From NCBI GenBank assembly GCA_964035795.1, contig OZ038325.1, forward strand, positions 2,712,272-2,776,271: a stretch of DNA of 64,000 nt. Reading direction: 5' to 3'. A program made the translations under genes and the position numbers. Below, piece after piece: positions 1 to 11,749 of the stretch. The stretch is from Pterobdella sp. o SKG-2022. Its lineage: Eukaryota; Annelida; Clitellata; Hirudinida; Piscicolidae. Every line of letters begins with the position of its first letter. The first letter of the stretch is position 1. The notes beneath the pieces are model-generated. The model ran no database searches. It worked only from the letters and a program-made list of their open reading frames with translations, and was not told where the DNA came from.

Positions 1-230
1 GGGATAAATTATTTTAGGCTTTTAGTTGAATGGAGCATAAGTTTTTTGCTGTGAAGAAAGTTCAGGGTCAGAGTGCAAGTTTTAGTGCGTTTTTTCTGAT
101 GCTTAGAAATAGTTTGTGTAAATTTTGTGTCAATATATTGTATACAATGACAGTACGAAGGAGTAGCCGTGAGATTCATGTTAGTGTATCAGTTTTGAAA
201 GAAGCAAAAATTTAAAAGTTACAAGGTAAT

Positions 231-323
<93 letters not shown>

Positions 324-3300
324 TAGTAGTAGTAGTGGTAGTAGTAGTGGTAGTGGTAGTGGTAGTAGTAGTAGTAGTAGTAGTGGTAGTAGTAGTAGTA
401 GTAGTAGTAGTTTCAGGCTAAAGCATAGATTCCAATATAACTCTGAGATAAGATTTCAATGCTAAGCATTATCTATGCGATGTTACCTTATATTCCTTTA
501 TTATTTATCCTATTAATATGTAAGTTCATTATTGTTGTTATTGATATGTAAAGACTTATTATTATTATTATGGTTTTGATTAGTATTACTATTGTTGTCT
601 GTTTTTGTTGATATTTTCTGTTATTTATTCTTTTTTGATCAAATTTTGCTTTTATTGTTATTATTCTTATAATCACCATTATTTCCTTTCTTATTACTGT
701 ATTCACATTGTTTAGCAGGCTGTAGCAGTTTTATCAGACATGTCATGACAAGCACTTCTCTTGACATTTGTGTTCAATAAGGCTTTTTTGCAACATCACA
801 TTTGTGTGGTGTGTTATGGTTTTATGGATTTTAAAAAATATTGAGCAATACTAGTTTCTATTATGAGTTACGAAGCTTTTTGTTATCAGTGTAGCCTTTT
901 GAAGCATTTAAGTACAGGTGTGTATAGTAATTAAACGTTTAAAGCTGTAGGCTTTTGATATGTTGGTCAAGAAAAACCCATAATCTTTGAACTTTAAACA
1001 CAGCCTACATATCAAGTGAATCACATGACTTGGCTAGACTTACGAAAAGCTTCGTGAATTTTTTGGATACCTTGTGTTTGTTTACCTAACTATTTAATTT
1101 AGGCCATTATACGTCATAAAGTTCAGATTTATTATGTAGTTGAGGTCTTATGATAAGATTTAACTTCTCAAAAGTTGTAGCTTTGTTTTAAATGAGTTTG
1201 TTAAAACATTCTTTAAATTTGAACTATAATCTCTTAAAATGTATAATAATAAAAATAATAAGAATAGTGGATGATCTACTGGTGGCAATAGTAATGAAAA
1301 ATGCTCCTATTTCATTTTTTTAATTATTTTTGTTATTTTGATGATTATTAATAGTAAAAAATGAACCAATAAGAATAAGCATTTATATCACAAGATTTCC
1401 ATGAACATTGTGTAGTTACATAAAATAAACTCTATATAATACAGTCGTTACTGAATCAGCAATAAGAATAAAATTATAATAGAAACAATAAAACAAGCAT
1501 TATTAAATCAACACCTAAACGATATGGTTAATAGCATAATAATAAGATAAATAAAAAATTTATTATGTTTTTATTGATTAAATGCTCGCTAAGTGAATGT
1601 GCTTCAAGCGTTTCTTTTGAGAGTATTGGTGAATTCATTTGTATTATTAATACTGATAACATTTTCATAATTATTCCAATAAAAATAACAAAAATAATTA
1701 TGACGTCATAATAAACTGATATGGAAATAATAAAAGAAACATGAGAAAGATATATAAATACACCTGCATAATATAATATTTTATATAAATAAAATATTAT
1801 ATTATTGAGGTCAACACGGCGCAGTAACTGGGACTAATGGAAATCTATCAGCCATATTTATCTTATGTATTTGAAGATATATATTTGATTTGATGATTGT
1901 TTACTCTTAGCAGGTATTCAATAAGTTAAAATAATTGTTCAAGTCAAGTGATGATGTGAAGACAGAATGCGTCGTTGTTCGATGAACATTTGTGTTCAAA
2001 ATAATCTTCACACAGTAAATATGCTTACAACAATCCCAAATGGTATTCAACTTTTAACTTATGAGTTTTGAATTAGTGTCATAGATTATTCATTTTTCGG
2101 TCAAGTCTTCAGTATAAAAATGATGATGATGATGATGATTATTATTATTAGTAGTAGTATTAGTAGCAGTAGTAGCTATGATAGTAGTACTTTTATTGTT
2201 ATTATTATTAAAGACTAACTTCCGACTGCTGCGGTCATGTTCAAATGAGCAACTCAAAAACAAAATTCATAGTCATGTATCTGAGTTCCTTCTTATAAAT
2301 ACCTCTGCATGCAAGTGTGTTATTGTCTTTATATCTGTGTGCGTGTGTTATTCTTTGTGTGTGTGTGTGTGTTTTATTGTTTTTATACATTATTACTGTT
2401 TATATATATATATATCATTATTGTTTTTATATACTATGAAAATTATTTGAAGCCTAATAATTTTCACGCGTGTGTTGTTATGTGTACGTGAGGACTTATT
2501 TAAATGGTTAACTTTTTAAATGTTTCCCATCTGTATTTCATTGTGTGCGTGTGTGTGCTAGTCACAAAGATTCGTGAATATTGTACGAAATTTTGTTTAA
2601 AAATAGTTGTTATTTTTGTTTCTATTATTGTTTCATATTAATATCTAACTGGGACGGTTGGTACTATTAAATAAAAGCAAAACTAGTAATATAAATAAAA
2701 AAAAACAGAAAAACATCAAAAAATAGTAATGGTTTGTTTTTAAATTATTTAAATTGTGAAGTTAGTGTTTTTATTTATTGCAAATCTAAAAGATATAATT
2801 AAATTCATTTTTGAATAAAATAGTTTTAATTTCTAATAAAATTCCATGAAAAAACTGGATGAAAGTGTTCAAAATGACAGCTTTGTATGGTGAAACTGTG
2901 GGGGAGTTTTGATGGCAATTTATTCATGTAGTTTTTATTCGTTTTTTGCTCCTGAAATTAGCAAACGTTCATGAATAATGCTTGTATGATCTTTTATTGA
3001 AGCCAGACTTTGATAGAACTCAACATGAGCCAACAAAATTGGAAGCTTTTTGGTTTTGAGTTAGTTTTACAGTGATAAACTAAACTGTTGAAAATTGGAA
3101 TGATAATAAATGTAATATTATTGATTTCCTGGAGTAATAAATTTATTTATTTTGAAATATAAATAATAATAATAATAGGAATAATAATGAATATCAAATG
3201 GGTGAATAATAAAAATGCTAAAACAACAAAAATAGTAATAAAGCATAATATTAAAGCTAGGAATCATAATACTTCAAGCACATGATTACACATAAACTCA

Positions 3301-3392
3301 CAATATACACATAAATAACATTAAGTGGGTTAAGGTTGAAGGAGGAAGAGGAGGAGGATGAGAAGGAGGAGGAAAAAGAAGAAAAAGGAAAA
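1..3392. other. AT-rich stretch without a supported gene
   Basis: No coding exon can be supported here on either strand. The stretch holds an (AGT)n array near the left end, short (ATT/AAT)n runs, a (GAT)n run near 2120, short TG and TA runs near 2350-2415, and otherwise low-complexity A+T sequence. The missing 3' exons of the minus-strand SIN1 gene could lie here or beyond the left edge, but I could not find them. Confidence 0.6.
236..412. repeat. (AGT)n trinucleotide microsatellite
   Basis: About 175 bp of AGT/TAG units, with scattered AGA and GGT variant units that make the right half less pure than the left. Confidence 0.95.
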
Positions 3393-3476
3393 AATAAGAG
3401 AAAAAGTAATGAAGTTAATAATAAATACTATTGACGAAGTGAAAGATACGATGGTAGCGAGATATGGTTTTAAAAG
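3393..3476 (+). other. Possible orphan coding exon
   Basis: The plus strand carries an open frame reading KVMKLIINTIDEVKDTMVAR followed by YGFKR, ending at a strong donor (AAAAG then gtgagt at 3477). The peptide looks like an ordinary amphipathic helix rather than repeat translation. The upstream side runs into a GA-rich stretch, so no acceptor is clear, and no partner exons were found. It may be coincidence. Confidence 0.2.
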
Positions 3477-4606
3477 GTGAGTATTCTGAGTGAAAAGAAG
3501 AAGACAAGGAGTGTGATAATGATACCGAATCAAATGTTTGCCAATGAAATTCAAGTTTTTGATACATTTTTTGAAGATTACAAATGCAGGTTTTTTACTG
3601 TAAGACTTTTAAGCATGGATTTTCAGGTACAATTCCATACTATTTAAAAAAAATTGTAGTATCATGCAGGTTATTTCAATTATGAATCCAAAACCTTTGA
3701 TAATATACGTTAACCTAACCTATTAGTTTCGATAAGGGTGAAGGCCTGATGAGGGGGTGATGAGGTGGTTATGATGATAATGAGGTGGTTATGTTGATGA
3801 TGAGATAATTATGATGATGATGAGATGGTTATGTTGATGATGAGATGATGTTTATGATGATGATGAGATGGTTATAACAATGTTGAAACTTTTCCTAATG
3901 ATATAGTGATGAAAATGATATTGTATAGTTGACCATTGGGCCTTAATAACACAAGACTACATTGCATATATAAGTACTGAACTAGTGCTATGCATATTAA
4001 TTAGTTACTATATATAGTATCAGACTTGTTAGTTTAAAAAAAAGACATAACAACCATCATTATTTTAATCTAGATTATCATAATTCTTTGTTCCATAAAG
4101 AGGCGACAAAGTAGCACAACCTAAAAGTCCAATTATAAGACAGTCAATTTTTAATTAACAAAATCATGACATTTTTCATTAAAATCTCACATAATGTAAC
4201 TTAAAGTTTGGGGTTTTCAACAATGAGCTTTGTGACTGTTTCAATCAAGAATCCTCGTTTATCTCATACAACAGCAGAGTGATGGCTTCAAACAGTGTTG
4301 TGCTTTGTTATACATGTTCATAATCTTAATGCGCTCCATGTCACTATTCATATTCGTATCATTATGTAATTTTGTCTTTCCTATAATCATTATCATTTTC
4401 TTCATCATCACCATAATTATCCTCAGTGGCTCACCGACAACAACATAACTCACCCCCTCCACCTCTTCAAACTAAAGGCATGTCCAAATGACGCAAGCAA
4501 CAAGCATGGCGGTTCAATCATTACGTCATTAAAATGACACATCATAACAAACATGGCGTTGTGATATCGTTATGTTATAAAAAAATGGCGGAAGAAGTGG
4601 CGTCAC

Positions 4607-6730
4607 GAAAGCTTGGAAACGATAGCAAGATGTTTAAATGATATTTTGTGGATGGATTGTTGGGGGTCGAGAGGAGGGAGATCCCAGTCTACCTTGCCCT
4701 CACTGTCTGCCATCAGAAGGAAAAGGTCAGAAGGCCGGGTGCCTCTGAAATGGTGGGTGGTCGTGGGGTGTTTGTGGGAAGTTGTGGTGGGTTTAGTCCT
4801 AAAAGTTGTGATGAAAGATGTTTGAGAATTTGAAATTTGTCCGATGCTTTCGAAAAACTGTGTATTTGTTGGGTGCGTAATTTTTTCTCTGCCGCAAATT
4901 ATTTGAACACAAGGTAATTTTATTAAGTACAAAGCTTTTCGTTAACGAAGTAACATTATCAAGTATGTTAAAATTGATAATGTTACTTTGTTAACGAAAA
5001 GCTTTGTACTTAATGAAATTACCTTTAGTGTTCAAATAATTTGCAGTATTTACTTTGGCTAAAGAAGATTATTATGTTTTTCTTTACCATCAATAAAAAA
5101 TAAATTCAAAAATAAGATAGTCACTTCAGAGGCGGAAGCAAATCAAGCAGGAAGTACCTCCAACACACCAGGCCAATCAAATCAGACACTGTGAGATCAG
5201 TGATGGTTGCCAAAGAAACACAAAATGGTGGAGTGTTCTTGGCCATGGTGGCGTGGATGATGAAGTTTTTGATGCCACAGTTCTTGAAAATGATGGAAGG
5301 GTGTTTTATGGGGTAGATTTTTATTACTAGAATTCAATATTTACATTGATAAACAATTAAAACAAATCAATACTATCAATAGTAATGATATTAATAATGA
5401 AAATAACAAAAAAATAAAAATAGAAATAACAATAATAATAACCTCGGGTGCACTGAATTTAGCAAACTTGCCCCACACAGAACTTTCCACCAACTTATCA
5501 TACTCCTTTATCATCGCCCCCAAGCCGCCATTTTGAATTTTAATATCATTCACCATTGTATCATTCTTTGTTATTTCTTCTATGGTGTTTTTAGATGGAG
5601 GTTTTTCTGGTGAATGGTTTTTGTTTTGCTCATTTTTTTGGAGTTAATTGAAAATTATTCGTAAGTGATGCAGTTTGATAAAAATATTTTTCATTTATTA
5701 TTATATTGTTTATTATTATTCATATTAATCTATAGATAACAATGAATGATATTGAAACCTGTTTTTGTGACCAACTTCACACCTTCAGCGTCCCTCAATC
5801 TTAACCTGGAGACTAGTTTTTTTTCTGAATGGAGTATAAATGATTGTTTAATAAAAACAATAATTTAATATAATTATTTAGAATCAATAATTTAATGTTA
5901 TTAATATTGGGAAACTCTAATTTATATTCAATAATTTAATATTATTATTATTATTTAAAATAAATATCCTAATAATAATATTATTATTATCCAAAAACAC
6001 TAATTTAATATTATTTATTATTCATTTAAAATCAATGATTTCTTATCATTTATTGAAATTCAATAATTTGATATTATTAAAGATTTAAATATTGTGTTTA
6101 TTTAGTTATTAGAATGCTAGTAAAATTTGCTTTACTGGTTAAACTTTATGAAATTACCTGTGGTGTTTAAATAATTTGCAGTGATTAAACTTTTTTGCTA
6201 ATCCTATTGTAATTAATTATTATATTGTTTTCAAGTAATTATAAAGTTGCTGTTAATTGAAATCACAAGTATTATTTTTTTTATTCTTGGTGTTTAAACT
6301 TCATTATTTTTATTATTCAAACTATTGTTTTTATGTGACAACTGACCACTCTGGGCAGTGACATCAGGGGATGGAGGAGATTTGAAGGGGGAGTTGAGAG
6401 ACTCTGTTGAACTTTAATTTGAAGATGGATTTTCCAGTATTTATATATATATATATATATGGATAATATTAGATTTCATAAGTATAAACTACATGGAGTT
6501 TATTGATTGAAACATTATGATACCCAATAAAATGAAATAAACTATAGTTTTTTTCTTTGAAAAGCAAGTGTGTCTGAAAGAAATGTATCATCATCTCACC
6601 TTTCATCCGTGAAAAGCTCTTCTGCTCCTTCCTTCATTAGAACTTCTTCACAAATCCCCGTATCGTCACACGTCACAAAAGTTTTTCTCAAAATTTTGGA
6701 AAGAAGTTTCGTATCGTCTAAGAAAGCCAT
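4607..6730 (-). CDS. MAPKAP1: SIN1 / MAPKAP1, TORC2 subunit, 5' part (six exons)
   Basis: SIN1 is the TORC2 scaffold that presents AGC-kinase substrates such as Akt to mTOR. Minus-strand exons in order: 6730-6600, 6411-6347, 5812-5781, 5628-5443, 5282-5125 and 4744 to about 4621 or 4607 (two possible donors). All phases join. The N-terminus MAFLDDTKLLSKILRK with CDDTGICEEVLM matches the conserved SIN1 start. Later exons give the central CRIM region: KFAKFSAPE, then VSDLIGLVCWRYF, then DWDLPPLDPQQSIHKISF, the usual order in SIN1. About 232 codons are visible; the family is usually about 500 residues, so the Ras-binding and PH domains are missing from what I could find. ATG lies 4 nt after an AG (aaatttttag). 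Its first exon is divergent from TMEM128. Exon 3 (32 bp) is the least secure. Introns are short and AT-rich; a palindromic element sits in intron 5. Confidence 0.9.
4894..5044. repeat. 151-bp near-perfect palindrome (foldback / MITE-like)
   Basis: Two arms face each other around an 11-base centre (4963-4973). Inner arms 4922-4962 and 4974-5014 are 41 bp with one mismatch. Outer parts (4894-4921 and 5015-5044) continue the symmetry with a short indel. The ends read GCAAATTATTTGAACAC on the left and its complement on the right. The element lies in SIN1 intron 5. A relative of one end recurs at 6150-6183 in SIN1 intron 2, so it is probably a dispersed element rather than a local accident. Confidence 0.85.
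6150..6183. repeat. Partial relative of the palindromic element
   Basis: The string GAAATTACCTGTGGTGTTTA continuing into AATAATTTGCAGT matches the right end of the 4894-5044 palindrome with a few substitutions. Only one end is recognisable. It lies in SIN1 intron 2. Confidence 0.6.
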
Positions 6731-6792
6731 TTTCTAAAAATTTATGTTCGAATGGAATCCACTTTCAGCCTAAAAGTTGTTGACTATCCATA
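6731..6792. promoter_or_regulatory. 62-bp divergent start region between SIN1 and TMEM128
   Basis: The two start codons face away from each other with only 62 bp between them, so promoters or 5' leaders must overlap, or lie inside the opposite gene, unless leaders are supplied by trans-splicing. No TATA box is seen. An acceptor-like TTTTTAG lies 4 nt before the SIN1 ATG on the minus strand. An acceptor-like CCACTTTCAG lies about 24 nt before the TMEM128 ATG on the plus strand. Confidence 0.6.
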
Positions 6793-7942
6793 ATGGTCGA
6801 GTCAAGATATCGCTCTTTGGACTCTCATACGGGTAATATAAGTTTAATTGGAAATGTATGAATTCCATTTTTTTCTAGAATAATATTTTTCCAGAGATAG
6901 TAGAAAGAGGTACAGACGACAACGATAAAAGACTGAGAACTAAAGAAAGAGGAATTTGGGACATCATAACGTTTGAAAGGGTTTCATGGTTGGTGGGTGC
7001 CTTTACTGTTGGATACTTATCTGAATTCATAAGCACTCTCAAACACAATGAGCTTATTGACAGGTATAATAAAAAAATTTGTTTTAGTATTCTTTAAAAA
7101 TACATTAAGTATTACATGAAAACTCAACTTTAAATCATAAATATAAAGATTTTGCTACAAATAATTTTTCTTCAAAGGTTCTGGTTATCACTAGCCATCT
7201 TGTTTTTTAGTGTGGTGGGGCTCATATTTTCCTTTTTAGTTCTCTACTGTTCCCATCTCAAAGGCATAAACTCAGATGATTGGAACATCCACTACCCTTT
7301 TGCAATTCCTATTGCTACTGCAAGCATAATACTTTTCCACATTAGGTTGGCTTTTGAATTAATCACTTTTTTGCCTTCATTTTTTTATGTGTAGGTTAGA
7401 TCATAGCCTATTTTTATCACCAGGCTGTTAAACTTTAATTAATTGATTAATTATTTTTTATAGTCTATTCATAGTATTTGATTAAATGACTTTTCTCAAT
7501 GATAATAATGTCTTGTGTCTGTTATTCATATTCAAATACTTTTATAAAACTGATTATATCTTCAAATAATTTATTTTTTAAGTTCAATAAAAATAAGTGA
7601 CTTTTTCTTGGTTTAATTGTTTAGATCTTTTAAAATCCTTGAAATGATTTAATTATAATTTTATACAATATAAATATTAATTCTTGAATGTTTTTCAATT
7701 TTTTTACATCTCTCAAAATCTTTAAACAAAGCTCCAATTTTTATATTTTCAAAATGATGCATAAATTTAGAGATTGAACAAAACCTTAAACCTCAACACA
7801 ACACCCCAACAGTCTATGCATAGCGATATGGCCAGTCTACAGTTACTTGTCCCCGGTCCTCCTTTTGATTTTCTTCATAGCGTCTGTGTGTCTGATATCC
7901 ATGTTGGATGTCTTTTTTCTCGCTTACAAAAAATTTTGTTGA
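6793..7942 (+). CDS. TMEM128: TMEM128-like transmembrane protein (four exons, complete)
   Basis: Exons 6793-6832, 6895-7063, 7178-7345 and 7813-7942 join in phase to 507 bp, giving 168 aa; vertebrate TMEM128 is about 165. The first ~45 residues are charged and cytosolic-looking. Hydrophobic segments follow, beginning WLVGAFTVGYLSEF, then FWLSLAILFFSVVGLIFSFL, then FAIPIATASIILFHI, then YLSPVLLLIFFIASVCLISM. The YPFAIPIATASI motif matches the conserved YPALIPITTASF of the family, which supports the name. Four membrane spans are predicted; the molecular function is not known, and I add none. The final exon is placed by acceptor caccccaacag and by the in-phase hydrophobic C-terminus. Reading on past the exon 3 donor instead gives a stop at 7394 and loses the last span. 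A polyadenylation signal AATAAA lies at 8052. PRDM follows 226 bp downstream on the same strand. Confidence 0.88.
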
Positions 7943-8051
7943 TCAAAACGTTTCGATTTTCAGTTCATGTTATTTAGTTTTTGGGCTTTCTGTCAAATCA
8001 TTTAGTTTTCATGAAACTTCTATGTGTCTTTTTGTGTTGCTTCATTCCAAC

Positions 8052-8057
8052 AATAAA
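8052..8057 (+). terminator. Candidate polyadenylation signal of TMEM128
   Basis: AATAAA lies 110 bp after the TMEM128 stop codon and only 112 bp before the first ATG of the PRDM gene. Confidence 0.5.
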
Positions 8058-8168
8058 ATAAAAAATAACTATTATAATTTTTCTTAATAAAAGCGCGTGA
8101 AGAATGAAGTTTTTTACCAGGTGGTTTTCAAATTAAACGCCTCAACTGTTTTCGTGAATATACAAAAT

Positions 8169-10392
8169 ATGATTGTAGATAAGAAAAAGTATTTAAATGA
8201 ACTAAAAACTTTGTCATTCACAACAAGTTCTGCAGACGCTTTAATTTTAAAACCTTCAACTTTGCCGAATGAAATTATTGGAGTATTTTCAACTGCATGT
8301 ATTGAAAAAGGATCAGTATTCGGACCTTACGTAGGTCAGTTTGTATCTGCCAACTATGCACATGTCAAGAAAGAATCTTTTTCATGGGAAGTAAGTTTGC
8401 TTTTTTCTTTTCCATATTTCTAATTGATGAAAATTCAATTTCATTTGCATTTACAAAAAATGAAGGAACTATTAATTTATCTAAAAACAACTCAGATTTA
8501 CAACACAAATGGCACCATATCCCACCGAATAGATGCTTCAAAAACACAAAAATCTAATTGGATGAGATACATAAATCTTTCCATCAACGGATTTCCTCCC
8601 AACCTTTCAGTATTCCAAAAAAATTCAAAGATTTTTTATGAATCAATTAAAGATATTAACCCTGGGGATGAACTGCTAGCAGCTCCTGCTCAGAATTATA
8701 ACAGGGATTATATATCTCAGAAAGGTTTTATATGATGTAAATATATGTTGAATCTGAGATTTCATAGTTTTTGAATAACTTTTTCTATAAAAATTATATC
8801 AAGGAATTTTAATAAGTCATGTAATTTTTAATCAACCTCCTGCAGTCAATCTCAATTCAACAATTGAAGCATCTAAGAAAAAAAAAAGAAACATCAACAA
8901 ACTTGCTCGTTATAATTGTGAATCATGTCTATACAGCACTGACATCCAAAACCTCTACACCAACCACCTTCACAACCACATGAACAACAAGCTTTTTTCA
9001 TGTCATCTATGTGGTACTTCATTTTCATACAGACACGTACTGGACTTCCATCTCACCACCCACCAAAATGCCCATTCCCATGAGACAGTCCTCATTTCTT
9101 CCCATGGCCTCAAATGCCTCAGATGTTCCCAAGAATTCATCTCTCAACAAGAACTCTCCCAGCATGATTGTGGGCTGAGTTGTGATGTGTGCGGCATGGT
9201 GATGGCATCCATACACTCCCTCCAAACTCACAAAAAGGTACACAACAAACAAAAAGGCTTTTTGTGTGATATATGTGGTTTCAAAGCAATGAGCACACAA
9301 ATGCTGATGAAACACAAAAACAGGAGGCACGCATCTGAGGTGCTCAAATGTCAAGAGTGTGGTGTACTGTGCGAGAACAAGGTAGCTCTCAAATTTCATT
9401 CTATGGAACATTCCATAAGCTCTTTCCACTGCATCCATTGTGAGGCATCCTTTCCCATCGAGTCGTACCTCCACAACCATCTTCACAAACACTACAACCC
9501 CACAAAACACCAATGTAACACCTGCCATGTCTTCTTCCCTTCTTCACAATCCCTCAACAAACACCAACGAAGCCATCACCCAAATCTCGCCTCTCATGAC
9601 TTCATGATCGAGAACATGACGTCATCGATTCAACGTCACGGGGGCATGGTGCACATATGTGAGGTGTGTGGTTTTGAGTCGACGACAACTAGGGCATTGT
9701 GGAACCATAAGAACGAGGCTCATGCTAGAGAGGTGCTGCAGTGTCTCGAGTGTGGAGTCATGTGCGAGAACAAACCCGCCTACCTACTTCACATGCACAC
9801 ACACAGAGACATCAGGAAGTGTGACGTGTGTGGGTGTGTGTTTGAGGGGGAAAAGGAGTTGCAACGACACCGCATAACTCACTCTCAAACACCCTACAAG
9901 TGTCCCATATGCGAGGCACAGTTCACGAGCACAAAAGATCTTCGAGTGCACATCCGTATACACGTGCATGAGAGGAAGTTCCGATGTGAGATCTGCAATC
10001 AATTCTTTCAAAGGTGGCATCAACTTAGGAGTCACGTACTCACGCACAAACAACACAAACCCTATAAATGTGACGTATGTGAAGCAGCTTTCGCACAAAA
10101 GTTTGGCCTCATCATACACAAACGCATGCACACGGGGGAACGACCTTACAAATGCAACATGTGTGATGCCACTTTCACGTACAACAATAGTCTGTACGTG
10201 CACAAACGAAGTCACACGGGCGTGAAGCCGTACAAGTGCACGGTATGCGACATGAGTTTCGTCCAGAGGAATGGACTCAAATCTCACATAAAAATCCACA
10301 CGGGAGAATCAATTTGGAAATGTTCAACTTGCTCTCAAGGGTTTAATGATAAGAAGTCTTTAAACAAACATGTGTGTGGCGGTGGTAGCTGA
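8169..10392 (+). CDS. PRDM-family PR/SET zinc-finger protein (three exons, complete)
   Basis: A nuclear DNA-binding regulator of the PRDM class. Exons 8169-8390, 8496-8724 and 8846-10392 join in phase to 1998 bp, 665 aa. The PR/SET domain (about residues 20-145) shows GVFSTACIEKGSVFGPYVG, then SNWMRYINLS and INPGDELLAAPAQNY. The usual aromatic W(Y/P) just after ELL is replaced by AAP, so methyltransferase activity is doubtful. Exon 3 opens with a lysine-rich patch and then encodes 17 C2H2-type fingers, from YNCESC to WKCSTC. The third is CCHC-like, and the last ends H-V-C. Only the last few have classic TGE(R/K)P-type linkers, and the fingers are not near-identical repeats, unlike the PRDM9 array. 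The subfamily (PRDM10/15-like or other) cannot be settled by eye. An acceptor-like TTTTTTACCAG at 8120 precedes the chosen ATG by 48 nt. AATAAA follows at 10577. Confidence 0.9.
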
Positions 10393-11749
10393 TGATGTGA
10401 GGGTCATGGGGGTGGGTAATGGCGTTGAAGAGCGATAAGGTGGTTATAGGGAGTGGTTGGGTGCTTTTTGAGGTATTATGAAACATACTCTGCAAACTTT
10501 CAAAACCACAATGTATTGACTTATTTTATTCTAAATAATCAAAACTTGAAATTTCCCTTTTTTCTTGTCATTCAAAAATAAATTGCATGTTATTTTTATA
10601 ATGTATTGAATATGAAATCAATTATAATACTAAAATTGTAGTGAAATCTTGAAATTAAATCAAGGAATAAGTTAATGATGTGAAAAGTGAATTTACATCT
10701 AACGGTGAAACACTGGATTGGGAAAATTGGTAAAATTTTCGTTAAATTAAATACAAATAAAAACCATTAAAAATGGTTATAAAAATTGGATTGAGTAATA
10801 GCATGAATTATAATAAATACAAAAGATTATATACACCTACAGCCATCACCTAAAACAAATGGTGATTTGCTATATATAGATACACTATATGAAAGGATAG
10901 GTCTAAATTAGCCTAGTACGAAAACTATTAAAACCAAACACTCATTAATTTTGGTAGGTATCTTCTTAACTTGAGTCCCACTTGCGAAAAGCTTTGTGTT
11001 GTTGTGTGAATGGAGCTAAATTTCAAAACGAATATTCTTGTATATAGTTAGACATGATTAGGAAACTATGATTTTAAAAATTTTAACGTAAAAGATTCGG
11101 ATGCTATTATGAGCTGAAAGATACAAAAAATGTCTAAAAAATTATGAAATATATAAAAAAACACATTCAAGATTGGTTTTGTAATTAAAAGCGATATAAA
11201 AAAAACCATGAAAATTGAATTACATAGATAAAACTCAATAAAAAAGACTACGCTATAAAAAGTACTATAAAAAAAAACATAAAAGAGCCTATAAAACCAC
11301 CCAAGACTCGTTAAAAAGCCAAGGTTACAAGGAAAAAATAATGAAATGAACGGAGCCTATGAAAATGGGTGGACCAGTGAACTATGGAAAGATTAATAGA
11401 AAAAAAAATAAAAATAATGGATAAAAATTTAAAAAAATAAGGAATGGAACTAAAAAATAAGTTATAGTAATATTGGAAAAATATGAATGAAAATTGGTAA
11501 ACTATTGGAAATTGAATGAGCCAGCAGACTATGCAAGATTATCTCATAAACAACTATAAAAACAAATATGGCGGATTGGAATTTTGAAAAATTCATCGAA
11601 TAAGCACTATTTGTGGTCTAATAATAATAGTAGATATAATAACAGCAATATAATAATAACAACAGTCAATTGAGAAATAAATAGTTGCAAAATTATTTAT
11701 AAAAAATAATAATAAATATTATTCTAATATTTAGTGAAGTTATCGGGTT
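10393..11749. other. Gene-free AT-rich spacer
   Basis: After the PRDM polyadenylation signal (AATAAA at 10577) the stretch is A-rich low-complexity sequence. No exon, RNA gene or clear element is visible. A short TTGCGAAAAGCTTTGTGTTG at 10984 resembles the arm of the palindrome at 4.9 kb. Confidence 0.6.

Noticed and set aside
7346..7394. Extension of TMEM128 exon 3 to a stop at 7394
   Set aside because: Splicing at 7345 to 7813 keeps phase and restores the fourth membrane span and the expected length (168 aa); the extension would end early.
9025..10299. Long minus-strand frames (167 and 171 codons) and alternative plus frames across the zinc-finger exon
   Set aside because: Shadows of the PRDM finger exon; the plus-strand C2H2 frame is unambiguous.
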